The notes: generated by a model not told the origin, from the sequence alone. A stretch of 53,669 bases of DNA from Bacteroidales bacterium (GCA_017994175.1 JAGOLH010000012.1:1-53669); one strand, 5' to 3'. Shown: positions 1 to 8,580, counted from the stretch's first letter. Numbers and translations are program-made.

Positions 1-35
1 CTTGTTATCTGTGAAAAAAGTGATAATTTTACCAT

Positions 36-100
36 GGGAGTTGGTTTTGTTTAGCAACTTTAAAATTACTCATAATGAGTAATTCCCAACTCCCTTTTTT
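36..100 (+). terminator. Nested inverted repeats followed by a T-run
   Basis: The arm GGGAGTTGG (36-44) is complementary to CCAACTCCC (86-94), which is followed directly by six T. Between them is a perfect AT-rich palindrome at 65-83. This would end a plus-strand transcript entering from the left of the window. The left arm can also pair with CAACT at 55-59, so two exclusive folds are possible. Confidence 0.5.
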
Positions 101-102
101 AT

Positions 103-465
103 TCAAATTTTATTTAGGACGGATGTGGCCCCGATTAATGAATGCTTGGTATTCATCGGGGTAATTTTTAATCCATGCCTCTTTTTCGTAGCAAAATCAG
201 GGTCATCTGGAGCAGGGGCATGTTCTCCCAAAGCTGGAATTACCAGTGTATCGGCAATGGGTACTTCGAGCGAATTGCTATCCTGCTCAAAAACGTGGTT
301 AGCCTCAGGGTTATTTCCAACTACTTCTGTCTGTGCAAATGTAGATAGATGGATTACAATCAAAAGCAAACAACTGAGACATATATTAGCTAAAAACGCT
401 GCAAATTTACTATTTTTGCATCGAAAAGAATTTTGTCTAGAAGTGCTTGTGTAGAAGTTTTTCAA
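103..465 (-). CDS. Small secreted hypothetical protein
   Basis: I do not recognise this 120-residue product. A hydrophobic stretch at about residues 22-44 ends in a plausible signal peptidase I site (TFAQ), which predicts export. The mature part of about 75 residues is acidic and proline-rich, with no visible catalytic motif. The only usable start is a TTG at 463-465; no in-frame ATG lies before the hydrophobic core, and an in-frame stop lies a short way upstream. That TTG sits in a sequence resembling a -7 box on the same strand (AATATTTG, 7 of 8 positions), so the start, or even the gene, is uncertain. The plus-strand reading frame over the same bases is judged a shadow. Confidence 0.5.
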   Translation of the reverse strand: MKNFYTSTSRQNSFRCKNSKFAAFLANICLSCLLLIVIHLSTFAQTEVVGNNPEANHVFEQDSNSLEVPIADTLVIPALGEHAPAPDDPDFATKKRHGLKITPMNTKHSLIGATSVLNKI

Positions 466-948
466 ATATTTAAATTTAGTAATTAATCGATTTCCGCTGA
501 AAACAACTCTATAAATTTAATAAATGATTTTTCGTTTTGCAAATGGTTTTATACAAATCACAATACTGTGTTTTTTACACTTTTCATCAGCTTAAATGAA
601 TATAATATATAATATTATAGCATTACGATAACAAACTATTTTTCAACTATATGCAATTTGTAAAAAATGCTGCAAATTCAGTATAAATCAGTTTATAAAT
701 AACAGCTATTTAATCGGATATTTTTACTTAATGAAATTAGAAAGTATTTAACATTACTAAAATAAACCATGATTGTTTTACGAATTGATTTTCACCACTT
801 TATGAAAATAATAATTTTTATTCAATCTAAATTAATGTTAAAGTTGTTCAAGAGAATCTTGATTTTTCTTTGCTAATTCCATTTTTTAAATTAATTTTGA
901 ACAAACTACTTTCTGAATTGTTTTTATACAAATTTAAAACCGAAAATT
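466..948. other. Gene-free AT-rich interval
   Basis: This 483-base stretch is very AT-rich and has short all-A/T inverted repeats around 600-620. I see no convincing coding frame or structured RNA. The right end holds the promoter for the gene at 949. Confidence 0.6.
869..899 (+). promoter_or_regulatory. Bacteroidota-type promoter for the gene at 949
   Basis: TTTG at 869-872, exactly 19 bases, then TAATTTTG at 892-899. Both boxes match the Bacteroidota sigma-ABfr consensus (TTTG/TAnnTTTG) completely. Transcription would start near 906, giving a leader of about 43 bases. Confidence 0.65.
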
Positions 949-1284
949 ATGAAAAAATTAATCCTGACTCTATTTGTTCTGGCATCGTTACCATTTTTAA
1001 TTTTCGCGCATCCTCCGAAAAAAGTAAAACTGAACTACACACCCGGGGAACTGGTAATTGAAGTTATTCATCCTGTTAAAGATGCAGCGCAACACTACAT
1101 CGATCAAATTACCATTCTGATTGATGGAAAAGAATATAAAATTCTTAAATACTCCAGTCAGACTACTAACGAAAGCCTGATAATAGAAGTGAAGGTCCCT
1201 GACTTGCAAAAAGGCAGTGTTATTCAGGTAAAGGCTAATTGCAATAAAATGGGTTTAAAATCAGGTAAGCTCAAAGTCAAATAA
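949..1284 (+). CDS. Small exported protein, unknown function
   Basis: This is a 111-residue product. Residues 1-20 form a clear signal peptide (KK, then a hydrophobic core ending PFLIFA), so the mature protein probably begins at His-Pro-Pro. The rest alternates hydrophobic and polar residues like a single beta-sandwich domain, with a histidine-containing segment (VIHPVKDAAQHYID) and one cysteine near the C terminus. The layout loosely recalls small desulfoferrodoxin or SoxZ-like immunoglobulin folds, but that is only an impression. It is a single-gene unit with a good promoter upstream and a terminator about 50 bases downstream. Confidence 0.75.
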   Translation: MKKLILTLFVLASLPFLIFAHPPKKVKLNYTPGELVIEVIHPVKDAAQHYIDQITILIDGKEYKILKYSSQTTNESLIIEVKVPDLQKGSVIQVKANCNKMGLKSGKLKVK

Positions 1285-1332
1285 CAGATTTATCTTTATT
1301 ATAGAGTTATTTAACTGAAACTTTATAATTTT

Positions 1333-1367
1333 GCCGGAATTATGCCGATATAGCTCCGGCTTTTTTT
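1333..1367 (+). terminator. Rho-independent terminator
   Basis: GCCGGA (1333-1338) pairs with TCCGGC (1355-1360), followed by seven T. It ends the transcript of the gene at 949, just before the helicase gene starts. Confidence 0.8.
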
Positions 1368-1377
1368 AATTTACATT

Positions 1378-2589
1378 ATGACATTTTCGCAATTCAATTT
1401 TGATAAACGTATTTCTGAAGCCATAGAAGCTGTTGGCTACGACACACCCACTCCTGTTCAGGAAAAAGCTATCCCTACAATCATGAGCGGGCGCGACATG
1501 ATTGCTTCAGCACAAACAGGTACCGGTAAAACAGCTGCCTTTTTGCTGCCTATTATTCAACAACTGCTCTGTATCGAAAAAAACGAGTTCATACATGCTG
1601 TGGTAATAGTACCAACGCGTGAACTGGCGGTACAGATCGGGCAACATATTACAGGGCTGGCCTATTACACAGGAATTAGTTCTATTTCGGTGTACGGCGG
1701 CGGAGATGGTTCTGATTTCGCCAAAGAAGAAAGTGCATTGCAAAAAGGTACCGACATAGTTGTTTGTACTCCAGGCAGAATGCTATCACACCTGAGTTCC
1801 GGAAAGCTTAAATTGTCGGAGTTAAAATTTTTGGTACTCGACGAGGCTGACAGAATGCTCGATATGGGATTTTACGACGATATCCTGCGTATTGTCTCTT
1901 ATTTGCCTGCAAAGCGTCAGACCTTAATGTTTTCGGCAACTATGCCGGTAAATATTCGTCGAATTGCCAGACAAATCCTTAAGAATCCTTATGAATTGAA
2001 CATTGCTATTGCTACTCCTCCCGAAAAAATAGAGCAATGTGCCTATATGATTCCCAATTCAGCAAAAAAAACGCTTATCCGAATTATTTTGCAGGAAAAA
2101 CACTATAGAAGTGTACTTATTTTCTGTTCTACAAAAAGCGGAGTTAAGGAGCTAACCAAAGTCCTTCACCAAGCAGGATTAAATGCATCGGAAATACATT
2201 CTGACCTTGAGCAATCGAAACGCGAAGAGGTGTTGCTTGCTTTCAGGAACCGAAAAATTGAAACACTGGTTGCCACTGACGTATTATCGAGAGGTATTGA
2301 TGTTGACGACATTGAATTGGTAGTAAACTACGATGTTCCTTCTGACGCCGAAGATTATGTGCACCGCATTGGTCGTACTGCCAGAGCCGAAAGCACAGGT
2401 ATTGCAATTACTCTTGTGGGCGAAAAAGACCGTTTTGCATTTTCGAAAATCGAAAAACTAATCGGCAAAAAAATCAACATTAGGGAAGTGCCCGACGTTC
2501 TGGGTATATCTGCTGTCACAACCGATGGACATTCACGGAAGTCCAAGCATAGATTTGGCAAACAGAAACATATAAAAAGCCGATCCTAA
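1378..2589 (+). CDS. DEAD-box ATP-dependent RNA helicase (RhlE-like)
   Basis: The 403-residue product has the complete SF2 helicase set in order: a Q motif near residues 3-28 (phenylalanine, then PTPVQ), Walker A AQTGTGKT at 45-52, motif Ia PTRELAVQ, the DEAD box in VLDEADRMLDMGF near 155, the SAT motif in FSATMP, then the second RecA domain with RGIDVDD and HRIGRTAR. It unwinds short RNA duplexes with ATP in the cytoplasm and probably helps ribosome assembly or mRNA turnover. The C terminus is a short basic tail rich in Lys, Arg and Ser, typical of RhlE-type proteins. The start is an ATG just downstream of the preceding terminator, so it is transcribed alone. Confidence 0.96.
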   Translation: MTFSQFNFDKRISEAIEAVGYDTPTPVQEKAIPTIMSGRDMIASAQTGTGKTAAFLLPIIQQLLCIEKNEFIHAVVIVPTRELAVQIGQHITGLAYYTGISSISVYGGGDGSDFAKEESALQKGTDIVVCTPGRMLSHLSSGKLKLSELKFLVLDEADRMLDMGFYDDILRIVSYLPAKRQTLMFSATMPVNIRRIARQILKNPYELNIAIATPPEKIEQCAYMIPNSAKKTLIRIILQEKHYRSVLIFCSTKSGVKELTKVLHQAGLNASEIHSDLEQSKREEVLLAFRNRKIETLVATDVLSRGIDVDDIELVVNYDVPSDAEDYVHRIGRTARAESTGIAITLVGEKDRFAFSKIEKLIGKKINIREVPDVLGISAVTTDGHSRKSKHRFGKQKHIKSRS

Positions 2590-2651
2590 ACCTCAACACA
2601 CCACAGTCAAATAAAATGGTATATTTACAGTTGTAAAACCGAGCAATAAAT

Positions 2652-3158
2652 ATGAAAAGATTTAGCATAACCATTTTAATAGTTATTTTTTCAGCATCCA
2701 GCTACTTTGTCTATGCTCAACATCATTGCAAAGCTAATATCGATTCAGTGAAACAGCACGAATGGATTAAGCAAACTGCATCGACCATGTATAACTTAAA
2801 ACCAGGCGATTTCCCTAAAATAGAACCGGGTATTCAGGAATCGGGTGACTTTTACATGATCTCCTACAAATTGAAATCGCAAGGTTCAATAAGGCTATCT
2901 AGTGGCGCTTATATTTTCCTGATGTCTAACTCAAGTCACGAAAATCCGGTTGTCGGAGATATAACAGTGGCTATCGACAATAAGAATAATATCTTTGTAA
3001 ACTATGGGCATGTGTGCGGTGGAATTATTAATTTTGAATGTAATAAAAAAATTCTGCTTAAAAGCTCTACCGATTTTTTCGATAATTTCACCGATGATAC
3101 CGGAGGAACGAAGTGGGTTCAGTTCAATATGGAAGTCTCTGATCCCGATTTTGAATAA
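2652..3158 (+). CDS. Secreted hypothetical protein
   Basis: I do not recognise this 168-residue product. Residues 1-22 are a signal peptide ending VYAQ. The mature protein begins with a His-His-Cys segment and has two more cysteines in the C-terminal half (near VCGGIINFEC), so a disulfide is possible after export. No T9SS sorting domain or lipobox is visible, which suggests a periplasmic soluble protein. It starts 62 bases after the helicase gene on the same strand and could be read through from it. A short hairpin follows its stop. Confidence 0.8.
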   Translation: MKRFSITILIVIFSASSYFVYAQHHCKANIDSVKQHEWIKQTASTMYNLKPGDFPKIEPGIQESGDFYMISYKLKSQGSIRLSSGAYIFLMSNSSHENPVVGDITVAIDNKNNIFVNYGHVCGGIINFECNKKILLKSSTDFFDNFTDDTGGTKWVQFNMEVSDPDFE

Positions 3159-3166
3159 ACACAGAT

Positions 3167-3185
3167 AACCAGGGCAATCCTGGTT
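3167..3185 (+). terminator. Short hairpin after the secreted protein gene
   Basis: AACCAGG (3167-3173) pairs with CCTGGTT (3179-3185) around a 5-base loop. There is no clear T-run afterwards, so termination is uncertain. Confidence 0.35.
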
Positions 3186-3266
3186 GTTCCTCAAATATTA
3201 ACTATCAAATCAACTTCCAATTTCGCGTAATATGTTTCTTAATATGTAATTATTAAGCCATTATCA

Positions 3267-3297
3267 TTGTTAATGCAGATAGCATTGTGTAATTTAG
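3267..3297 (+). promoter_or_regulatory. Probable promoter of the aldolase gene
   Basis: TTG at 3267-3269, 20 bases, then TAATTTAG at 3290-3297, which matches TAnnTTTG at all but one fixed position. The start site would be near 3304 with a leader of about 40 bases. Confidence 0.45.
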
Positions 3298-3346
3298 CAG
3301 GAAATTATGATGTTAAAAACTTGTTTAATTATAAAATTATTTCGAC

Positions 3347-4345
3347 ATGGCAGTAAGTTTTAAAGAACTGGGGTTGGTAAATACCTCAGAAATGTTTCGT
3401 AAAGCATTTGAAGGGAAATATGCTATTCCGGCATTCAATTTCAATAATATGGAGCAGATGCAAGCAATTGTTTCGGCATGTGCCGAAACAAAATCCCCTG
3501 TGATTTTACAGGTTTCCAGCGGAGCACGCAAATATGCGAACCAGACATTGCTGCGATATATGGCTCAGGGTGCTGTGGAATATGCTAAGGAGCTCGGATG
3601 GGATCAACCACAGATTTGCTTACACCTCGACCATGGCGACAGCTTTGAATTATGCAAAAGTTGTGTAGATATGGGGTTCTCATCGGTAATGATCGACGGT
3701 TCACATTTGTCGTATGAAGACAATATCGCACTTACACGGAAAGTAGTAGAATATGCGCATACCCAAAATGTTTCGGTAGAAGGTGAACTCGGCGTACTTG
3801 CAGGCATCGAAGATGAGGTGTCGGCAGAACATCACACCTATACACGTCCGGAAGAAGTCGTTGATTTTGTAAAGCGGACCGGCGTTGATTCGCTCGCTAT
3901 TTCGATAGGCACATCTCATGGCGCGAATAAATTCACGCCAGCCCAGTGTACTCGCGATGCAAACGGAATGCTGATTCCTCCACCATTGCGGTTTGACATA
4001 CTAACCGAAATTGAGAAACAAATACCCGGATTTCCCATTGTATTGCATGGTTCATCATCGGTTCCACCTGAATATGTAAACACAATTAACACTCATGGAG
4101 GTCAACTGAAAGACGCCATAGGAATTCCTGAAGACCAATTGCGTAGGGCATCAAAATCAGCTGTTTGTAAAATCAACATCGACTCCGATGGAAGGTTGGC
4201 CATGACAGCTACCATCCGCAAATTTTTTACTGAAAGCCCTGAAAAGTTCGACCCGCGTCAGTACTTGGGACCTGCCCGCGAAGAGCTAAAAAAGCTTTAT
4301 ATTCATAAGATTAAAAATGTACTTGGAAGCGAAGGAAAAGCCTAG
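3347..4345 (+). CDS. fba: Class II fructose-bisphosphate aldolase
   Basis: This 332-residue protein has class II (zinc) aldolase features: PAFNFNN near residue 28, HLDHGD at 93-98 with the catalytic Asp95 and zinc ligand His96, a glycine-histidine segment (SIGTSHGANKF) with a second zinc ligand, and LHGSSSVP near 236 for phosphate binding. It interconverts fructose-1,6-bisphosphate with DHAP and glyceraldehyde-3-phosphate in glycolysis and gluconeogenesis. The length fits the type B class II group. Closely related tagatose-bisphosphate aldolases share these motifs, so substrate is inferred from the lack of other sugar genes nearby. It is a single-gene unit flanked by its own promoter and terminator. 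Confidence 0.95.
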   Translation: MAVSFKELGLVNTSEMFRKAFEGKYAIPAFNFNNMEQMQAIVSACAETKSPVILQVSSGARKYANQTLLRYMAQGAVEYAKELGWDQPQICLHLDHGDSFELCKSCVDMGFSSVMIDGSHLSYEDNIALTRKVVEYAHTQNVSVEGELGVLAGIEDEVSAEHHTYTRPEEVVDFVKRTGVDSLAISIGTSHGANKFTPAQCTRDANGMLIPPPLRFDILTEIEKQIPGFPIVLHGSSSVPPEYVNTINTHGGQLKDAIGIPEDQLRRASKSAVCKINIDSDGRLAMTATIRKFFTESPEKFDPRQYLGPAREELKKLYIHKIKNVLGSEGKA

Positions 4346-4366
4346 TAATTTACATACAAATTTATG

Positions 4367-4403
4367 AAGCACAGAAAAACAACCATTTTGTCTGTGCTTT
4401 TAT
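4367..4403 (+). terminator. Rho-independent terminator after fba
   Basis: AAGCACAGA (4367-4375) pairs with TCTGTGCTT (4391-4399), followed by a T-rich stretch. It lies between the convergent fba and lgt genes and mainly serves the plus strand. Confidence 0.8.
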
Positions 4404-4414
4404 TTTTCAACCCA

Positions 4415-5215
4415 TCAGGTTATTTTTTGCTTCCCTTTCCAAACAACAAGAAAAATACCCAGCAACACAAATGGAATGCTTAAAAGCTGCCCCATTTTCA
4501 TGGAATGCTGCCAGTTATCGATTTGGGCTTCTTTGGTAAACTCAATAATAAAGCGGAATACAAACAGCACAATGAGAAACCAACCCAGAAAAGTACCATC
4601 ATTCCATTTCGATTTGAAATACATAAACAGCTTATATAATACCACAAAGGCAATAATGTAAAAAACAGCCTCGTATAACTGAGTCGGGTGGCGCGGAAGC
4701 AAACCATCCATACGAGCTTTATCGAAGTAGAAAGCCCATGGAACAGTAGTGGGAATTCCATAGATTTCCGAGTTCATCAGGTTTCCAACCCTGACAAAAC
4801 TTCCGGCAAGGAGCACAATAGCCGCAGCCCTGTCGAGAATATGCAGATAAGGGTACTTATACTTTCGGCAAAAAAGCCAGACAGCAATGAGAATCCCTAT
4901 AGCACCGCCATGACTGGCAAGTCCGCCCTCCCACACTTTCAATATTTCCAGTGGATGGCGTAAATAATATTCTGGTTCGTAGAACAAACAATGCCCAAGG
5001 CGTAGCCCTAATACTACGCCCACAATAATATAAATAGCCAGGATGTCGACGCGCTGCTGTGTCCACGACTCCTTTTTCAATACATTGGCCAACACCAAAT
5101 ACGAAAGTAAAAATCCGGTAGCCAGCAACAACCCATACCAACGGATTCCACGGCTACCGATTTCAAAAATCACCGGGTCCGGACTCCAGTGAATAAAATT
5201 AATTATTGGTTCCAT
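4415..5215 (-). CDS. lgt: Prolipoprotein diacylglyceryl transferase
   Basis: The 266-residue inner-membrane enzyme transfers diacylglycerol from phosphatidylglycerol to the lipobox cysteine of prolipoproteins, the first step of lipoprotein maturation. About seven hydrophobic segments are visible. Family signatures are RWYGLLLATGF near the N terminus, EGGLASHGGAIG around residue 95-105 with the essential histidine-glycine-glycine, and the Lgt signature at FVRVGNLMNSEIYG with its conserved Arg, Asn and Glu. The ATG start lies about 20 bases below a strong -7 box on the same strand. It is divergent from rarA and probably monocistronic. Confidence 0.96.
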   Translation of the reverse strand: MEPIINFIHWSPDPVIFEIGSRGIRWYGLLLATGFLLSYLVLANVLKKESWTQQRVDILAIYIIVGVVLGLRLGHCLFYEPEYYLRHPLEILKVWEGGLASHGGAIGILIAVWLFCRKYKYPYLHILDRAAAIVLLAGSFVRVGNLMNSEIYGIPTTVPWAFYFDKARMDGLLPRHPTQLYEAVFYIIAFVVLYKLFMYFKSKWNDGTFLGWFLIVLFVFRFIIEFTKEAQIDNWQHSMKMGQLLSIPFVLLGIFLVVWKGKQKIT

Positions 5216-5237
5216 GTAAATTCATTAATTTAGCCAG

Positions 5238-5267
5238 CAAATATACCGACAAAAACAAGAATACAAA
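5238..5267 (-). promoter_or_regulatory. Promoter of lgt
   Basis: Read on the minus strand: TTTG (5264-5267), 18 bases, TATATTTG (5238-5245). Both boxes are perfect. The start site would be near 5231, about 16 bases before the lgt ATG. Confidence 0.6.
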
Positions 5268-5273
5268 ATAATT

Positions 5274-6551
5274 ATGGAAACGACACCACTGGCCGAGCGG
5301 CTACGTCCCAAAGATTTTAACTCATTCGCAGGACAGCAGCATCTTGTTGGAAAAAACTCAAGCCTGCGCCTGATGATTGAATCCGGAAAAATACCTTCAA
5401 TGATATTGTGGGGCCCGCCCGGGGTTGGAAAGACAACTCTAGCCCGGATTATTTCGAATTATGCAGGAAGGCGTTTCTATACTCTCTCGGCTGTGAGCAG
5501 CGGAGTGAAGGATGTGCGCGAGGTGATAGCCAAAGCAAAAGAACAAAACCTTTTTACAAAGGGTTCGGCAGTATTATTTATCGATGAAATTCACCGCTTC
5601 AGCAAATCGCAGCAGGATTCTCTTCTGGGTGCCGTTGAGGATGGTACAATTGTACTTATTGGTGCAACTACCGAAAACCCTTCATTTGAAGTAATAACAC
5701 CCTTACTTTCACGTTGTCAGGTATATATTCTGGAGTATTTAGGCGAAACAGAGCTTAAAGCACTTGCCGAAAAAGCCATTCATGATCCTATAATTGGAGG
5801 CAGCCGTAAAATAAAAATCAGGGAGCATAATGCGCTCTTTCGTTTTTCGGGCGGCGATGCGCGAAAACTTTACAACATCATCGAACTGATTGTTAACTCC
5901 GACAGCTCAACGAAAATTGAAATAACTGACAAGCTGGTTTCAGAGGTTCTTCAGAAAAACATTTCGGTTTATGACAAAGGCGGAGAGCAGCACTACGATG
6001 TAATTTCGGCATTTATAAAAACCGTTAGGGGTTCAGACCCTAATGCTGCTGTGTATTGGCTTGCGCGTATGTTGGACGGAGGTGAAGACATCATTTTTAT
6101 TGCACGAAGGCTGGTTGTACTGGCCGCTGAAGATATCGGACTTGCCAACCCCAACGCCCTGCTTATGGCAAATGCTTGTTTCGATGCCGTGCATAAAATT
6201 GGAATGCCCGAAGCCAGAATTATTCTTTCGGAATGTACCATTTATCTTGCCTGCTCACCCAAGAGCAACTCGGCATATATGGCAATCGAAAAAGCTTTTG
6301 AGAAAGTTCGGAATCACGGTTCACTGCCAGTACCCCTGCATTTGCGAAATGCGCCTACAAATTTAATGAAACAGATAGGCTATGGGAATGATTACAAATA
6401 CCCTCATGATTTCGGACAGCACTTTACAATGCAACAATATATGCCAGATAACCTTAAAGGAGATATTTTATATAACCCTGCCGAAAACCCAAGAGAAAAT
6501 GAATTCAAAGTGCGCTTGAAAGCATTCTGGGATGGTAATTACAAGTATTAA
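5274..6551 (+). CDS. rarA: Replication-associated recombination protein A (AAA+ ATPase)
   Basis: This is a 425-residue AAA+ clamp-loader-like ATPase of the RarA/MgsA/WRNIP1 family. The N terminus PLAERLRPKDFNSFAGQQHL is typical. Walker A is GPPGVGKTT at 47-55, Walker B LFIDEIHRF at 101-109, sensor 1 is in GATTENPSFE, and the C-terminal MgsA half begins around residue 235 (YDVISAFIKTVRGSDPNAA). It acts on gapped or stalled DNA at replication forks with SSB. The length matches the family. It is divergent from lgt across 58 bases; a weak plus-strand -7 box (TAATTTAG, 5226-5233) lies there. Its stop is 16 bases from the convergent cupin gene. Confidence 0.96.
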   Translation: METTPLAERLRPKDFNSFAGQQHLVGKNSSLRLMIESGKIPSMILWGPPGVGKTTLARIISNYAGRRFYTLSAVSSGVKDVREVIAKAKEQNLFTKGSAVLFIDEIHRFSKSQQDSLLGAVEDGTIVLIGATTENPSFEVITPLLSRCQVYILEYLGETELKALAEKAIHDPIIGGSRKIKIREHNALFRFSGGDARKLYNIIELIVNSDSSTKIEITDKLVSEVLQKNISVYDKGGEQHYDVISAFIKTVRGSDPNAAVYWLARMLDGGEDIIFIARRLVVLAAEDIGLANPNALLMANACFDAVHKIGMPEARIILSECTIYLACSPKSNSAYMAIEKAFEKVRNHGSLPVPLHLRNAPTNLMKQIGYGNDYKYPHDFGQHFTMQQYMPDNLKGDILYNPAENPRENEFKVRLKAFWDGNYKY

Positions 6552-6567
6552 AAATATATCACCTACA

Positions 6568-7041
6568 TCAGGTAAGCTTAACAATTTCTACAGATGATTC
6601 GGGAAAATTGTAAAGCAGTTGCTGCCGGTCTGCAATTTCAAAATCCCGGTAATCAAATGCCGGGCTGGTGGTGCAACCAGCTAGAACGTAGGTATTGCTG
6701 CAGGTTTCGAGGCAGGCGGAAAACCATGTATTTGCTTTGACAACAAGAAATGGGGATTCATCATCAAGGTAGTCGATGCGGCAAGCTTGACCCTGCTGCA
6801 GGGTATAAATAGCAAGGCGTGTATTGCCGGAGTAATAGTGCCATATTTCGTCGCTCTGTATTCTATGAAATCTGCTGAAGTCGCTTTCACATAGCAGATA
6901 ATATATACTTGCACACAGGTTGCGTTCAGCAAGGTGGCTGTTTTTGACGCGTTCAGACGACCTGTATATTTCCCTGTAATAACCACCCTCAATATGGGGT
7001 ACAAGCTGTAGCCTAGTGACAATTTTTTTCCATTCTTCCAT
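6568..7041 (-). CDS. Cupin_5 (DUF985) family protein
   Basis: The 157-residue product fits the DUF985 cupin family throughout: LVPHIEGGYYREIYRS near the N terminus, SIYYLLCESDFSRFHRIQSDEIWHYYSG in the first cupin motif, and GCTTSPAFDYRDFEIADR near the C terminus. It folds as a single small beta barrel. Members bind a metal or small ligand and have been proposed to be sugar-epimerase-like, but the substrate is unknown. It is convergent with rarA and divergent from the prenyltransferase gene with about 50 bases between starts. No cytoplasmic partner is evident from the neighbours. Confidence 0.88.
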   Translation of the reverse strand: MEEWKKIVTRLQLVPHIEGGYYREIYRSSERVKNSHLAERNLCASIYYLLCESDFSRFHRIQSDEIWHYYSGNTRLAIYTLQQGQACRIDYLDDESPFLVVKANTWFSACLETCSNTYVLAGCTTSPAFDYRDFEIADRQQLLYNFPESSVEIVKLT

Positions 7042-7070
7042 AAAACATCAAAAGTTTCGTTCTGTTTCAT

Positions 7071-7078
7071 TAATTTTG
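7071..7078 (+). promoter_or_regulatory. -7 promoter box before the UbiA-like gene
   Basis: TAATTTTG matches TAnnTTTG perfectly and lies 14 bases before the TTG start. No convincing -33 box is seen at the expected distance. It supports the unusual TTG start because transcription would begin near 7085. Confidence 0.4.
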
Positions 7079-7092
7079 TTAAAACTACAAAA

Positions 7093-7965
7093 TTGAGCAA
7101 CACAAAACGCATAAGCAAGTATTTATCACTGGTAAAATTCAGCCACACGGTATTTGCATTGCCTTTTGCTTTGGTTGCAATGTTCTCGGCAACGCATCAA
7201 TACTCCTATACATTTGATTATACCATATTGCTGCTCATTGTTCTCTGTATGGTATTTGCCAGAAATGCAGCTATGAGTTTTAACCGTATCATCGACAGGA
7301 ATTTCGATGCTATAAATCCTCGCACCAGTAACAGGGAAATTCCATCAGGAAAAATACGCTTGAGTCATGCCATATTATTCTGTATTGTAAATGCGATTCT
7401 TTTCGTAGTTTGTGCTGGTTTTATAAACACAACCTGCCTGTGGCTCTCGCCATTGGCTCTGGCAATAATTACCGGATACAGCTATACGAAAAGATTCACT
7501 GCCTTGAGTCACTTTTTTCTCGGGCTGGCACTGTCGGTTGCGCCATTCGGGGCATTTGTAGCTGTGAGCAACGAGATTCGCCTGTTTCCGTTGTTATTGT
7601 CGATGATGGTGCTGTTGTGGACTGCCGGTTTCGATATTATTTATTCGCTGCAGGACATTTCGTTTGACCGTAACAACCAACTACATTCCTTACCTGCAAA
7701 ACTTGGCATTAGTAAATCACTGTTAATTTCAGAAATTCTTCATGCTTTTGTAGTTGTAGCAGTTCTTTTAACAGGTTTAATATTTTCACTGGGAATGTTA
7801 TATTGGGTAGGTTCAATTATTTTTACATTCATGCTTATATGGCAACATATCATGGTTAATCGCAGGAAGCAGAAAAACATCGGCATTGCTTTCGGCCTTC
7901 TTAACGGCATTGCATCGTGCTTTTACGGTCTGTTTGTTATCCTTGATTTTACGCTGCGGTTATGA
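7093..7965 (+). CDS. ubiA: UbiA-family polyprenyltransferase
   Basis: This 290-residue integral membrane protein has eight or nine hydrophobic helices. The first aspartate-rich motif is NRIIDRNFDAINPRTSNREIP near residue 63-84; the second is in DIIYSLQDISFDRNNQLHSLP around 180-200. Both bind Mg-diphosphate of the polyprenyl donor. It probably prenylates an aromatic acid in menaquinone synthesis, either as a 4-hydroxybenzoate-type enzyme or the futalosine-pathway enzyme MqnP, which this sequence type resembles; no other quinone genes are nearby to decide. The start is TTG at 7093, which places KYLSLVKFSHTVFALPFA where homologues begin. Its 3' end overlaps the convergent VTT gene by 6 bases. 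Confidence 0.92.
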   Translation: MSNTKRISKYLSLVKFSHTVFALPFALVAMFSATHQYSYTFDYTILLLIVLCMVFARNAAMSFNRIIDRNFDAINPRTSNREIPSGKIRLSHAILFCIVNAILFVVCAGFINTTCLWLSPLALAIITGYSYTKRFTALSHFFLGLALSVAPFGAFVAVSNEIRLFPLLLSMMVLLWTAGFDIIYSLQDISFDRNNQLHSLPAKLGISKSLLISEILHAFVVVAVLLTGLIFSLGMLYWVGSIIFTFMLIWQHIMVNRRKQKNIGIAFGLLNGIASCFYGLFVILDFTLRL

Positions 7966-8580
7966 TATTACTCCAAAAAGGACAACACCGTGAATGAAAA
8001 ACCGTGCTATTCGGGCAATACCCAAATAAAGGACCCTTGAAAAGGGATATTTAAGCATACCTGCAAGGAGTAATACTGTTGCATAGGGCAATGGCAGAAG
8101 TGCTGCAATAATAATAAAAATCCCACCCCATTTTTTAATTTTATTTATATGCACAGAATATTTCTCTTCAAGGTATTCTCTGATTTTAGGTACTCGTTCA
8201 AGCCTGTGCCCTATACCGTAAGCGGTTAAACCACCGAGGTACGAAATCACCCCCAAAATACCTAACATCAGATAGGGATCTTCGAACCCTTTCACCCATA
8301 AAATAAAAATATCGGGTGGAATAAGCCCTAATATTGACTCTGATAAATAAAAAACTAAAAAAATTATATCCGTAGTATAGTTGTTAACAATGAATTCAGC
8401 AGCCGTTTCCAGATCGTAGAAGTAGTTCACTACAACAATAATCGCTAAAAAAACGGCAAAGACCAGTAATATTTTCTTATAATTACTTTTAAGGAAGCTA
8501 TACACACCAATTTTTTTGTTGTAACGGTGATATATATCCAGCTTCTGCGACCAAGTTTTATTTCTACGTTTTTTCATCAT
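7960..8580 (-). CDS. VTT-domain (DedA/YqaA-like) membrane protein
   Basis: The 206-residue protein has a basic cytoplasmic N terminus of about 36 residues, then four or five hydrophobic segments. A VTT-type region runs from about residue 75 to 200, with ESILGLIPPDIFILW, a glycine-rich re-entrant stretch (GVISYLGGLTAYGIGHRLER) and a C-terminal ALLPLPYATVLLLAGMLKYP segment. Family members act as lipid scramblases or membrane-homeostasis proteins; the substrate here is unknown. The gene begins with two adjacent ATG codons. A perfect -7 box (TAAATTTG on the minus strand, 8584-8591) lies a few bases before the start, so the transcript is nearly leaderless. Confidence 0.85.
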   Translation of the reverse strand: MMKKRRNKTWSQKLDIYHRYNKKIGVYSFLKSNYKKILLVFAVFLAIIVVVNYFYDLETAAEFIVNNYTTDIIFLVFYLSESILGLIPPDIFILWVKGFEDPYLMLGILGVISYLGGLTAYGIGHRLERVPKIREYLEEKYSVHINKIKKWGGIFIIIAALLPLPYATVLLLAGMLKYPFSRVLYLGIARIARFFIHGVVLFGVIS

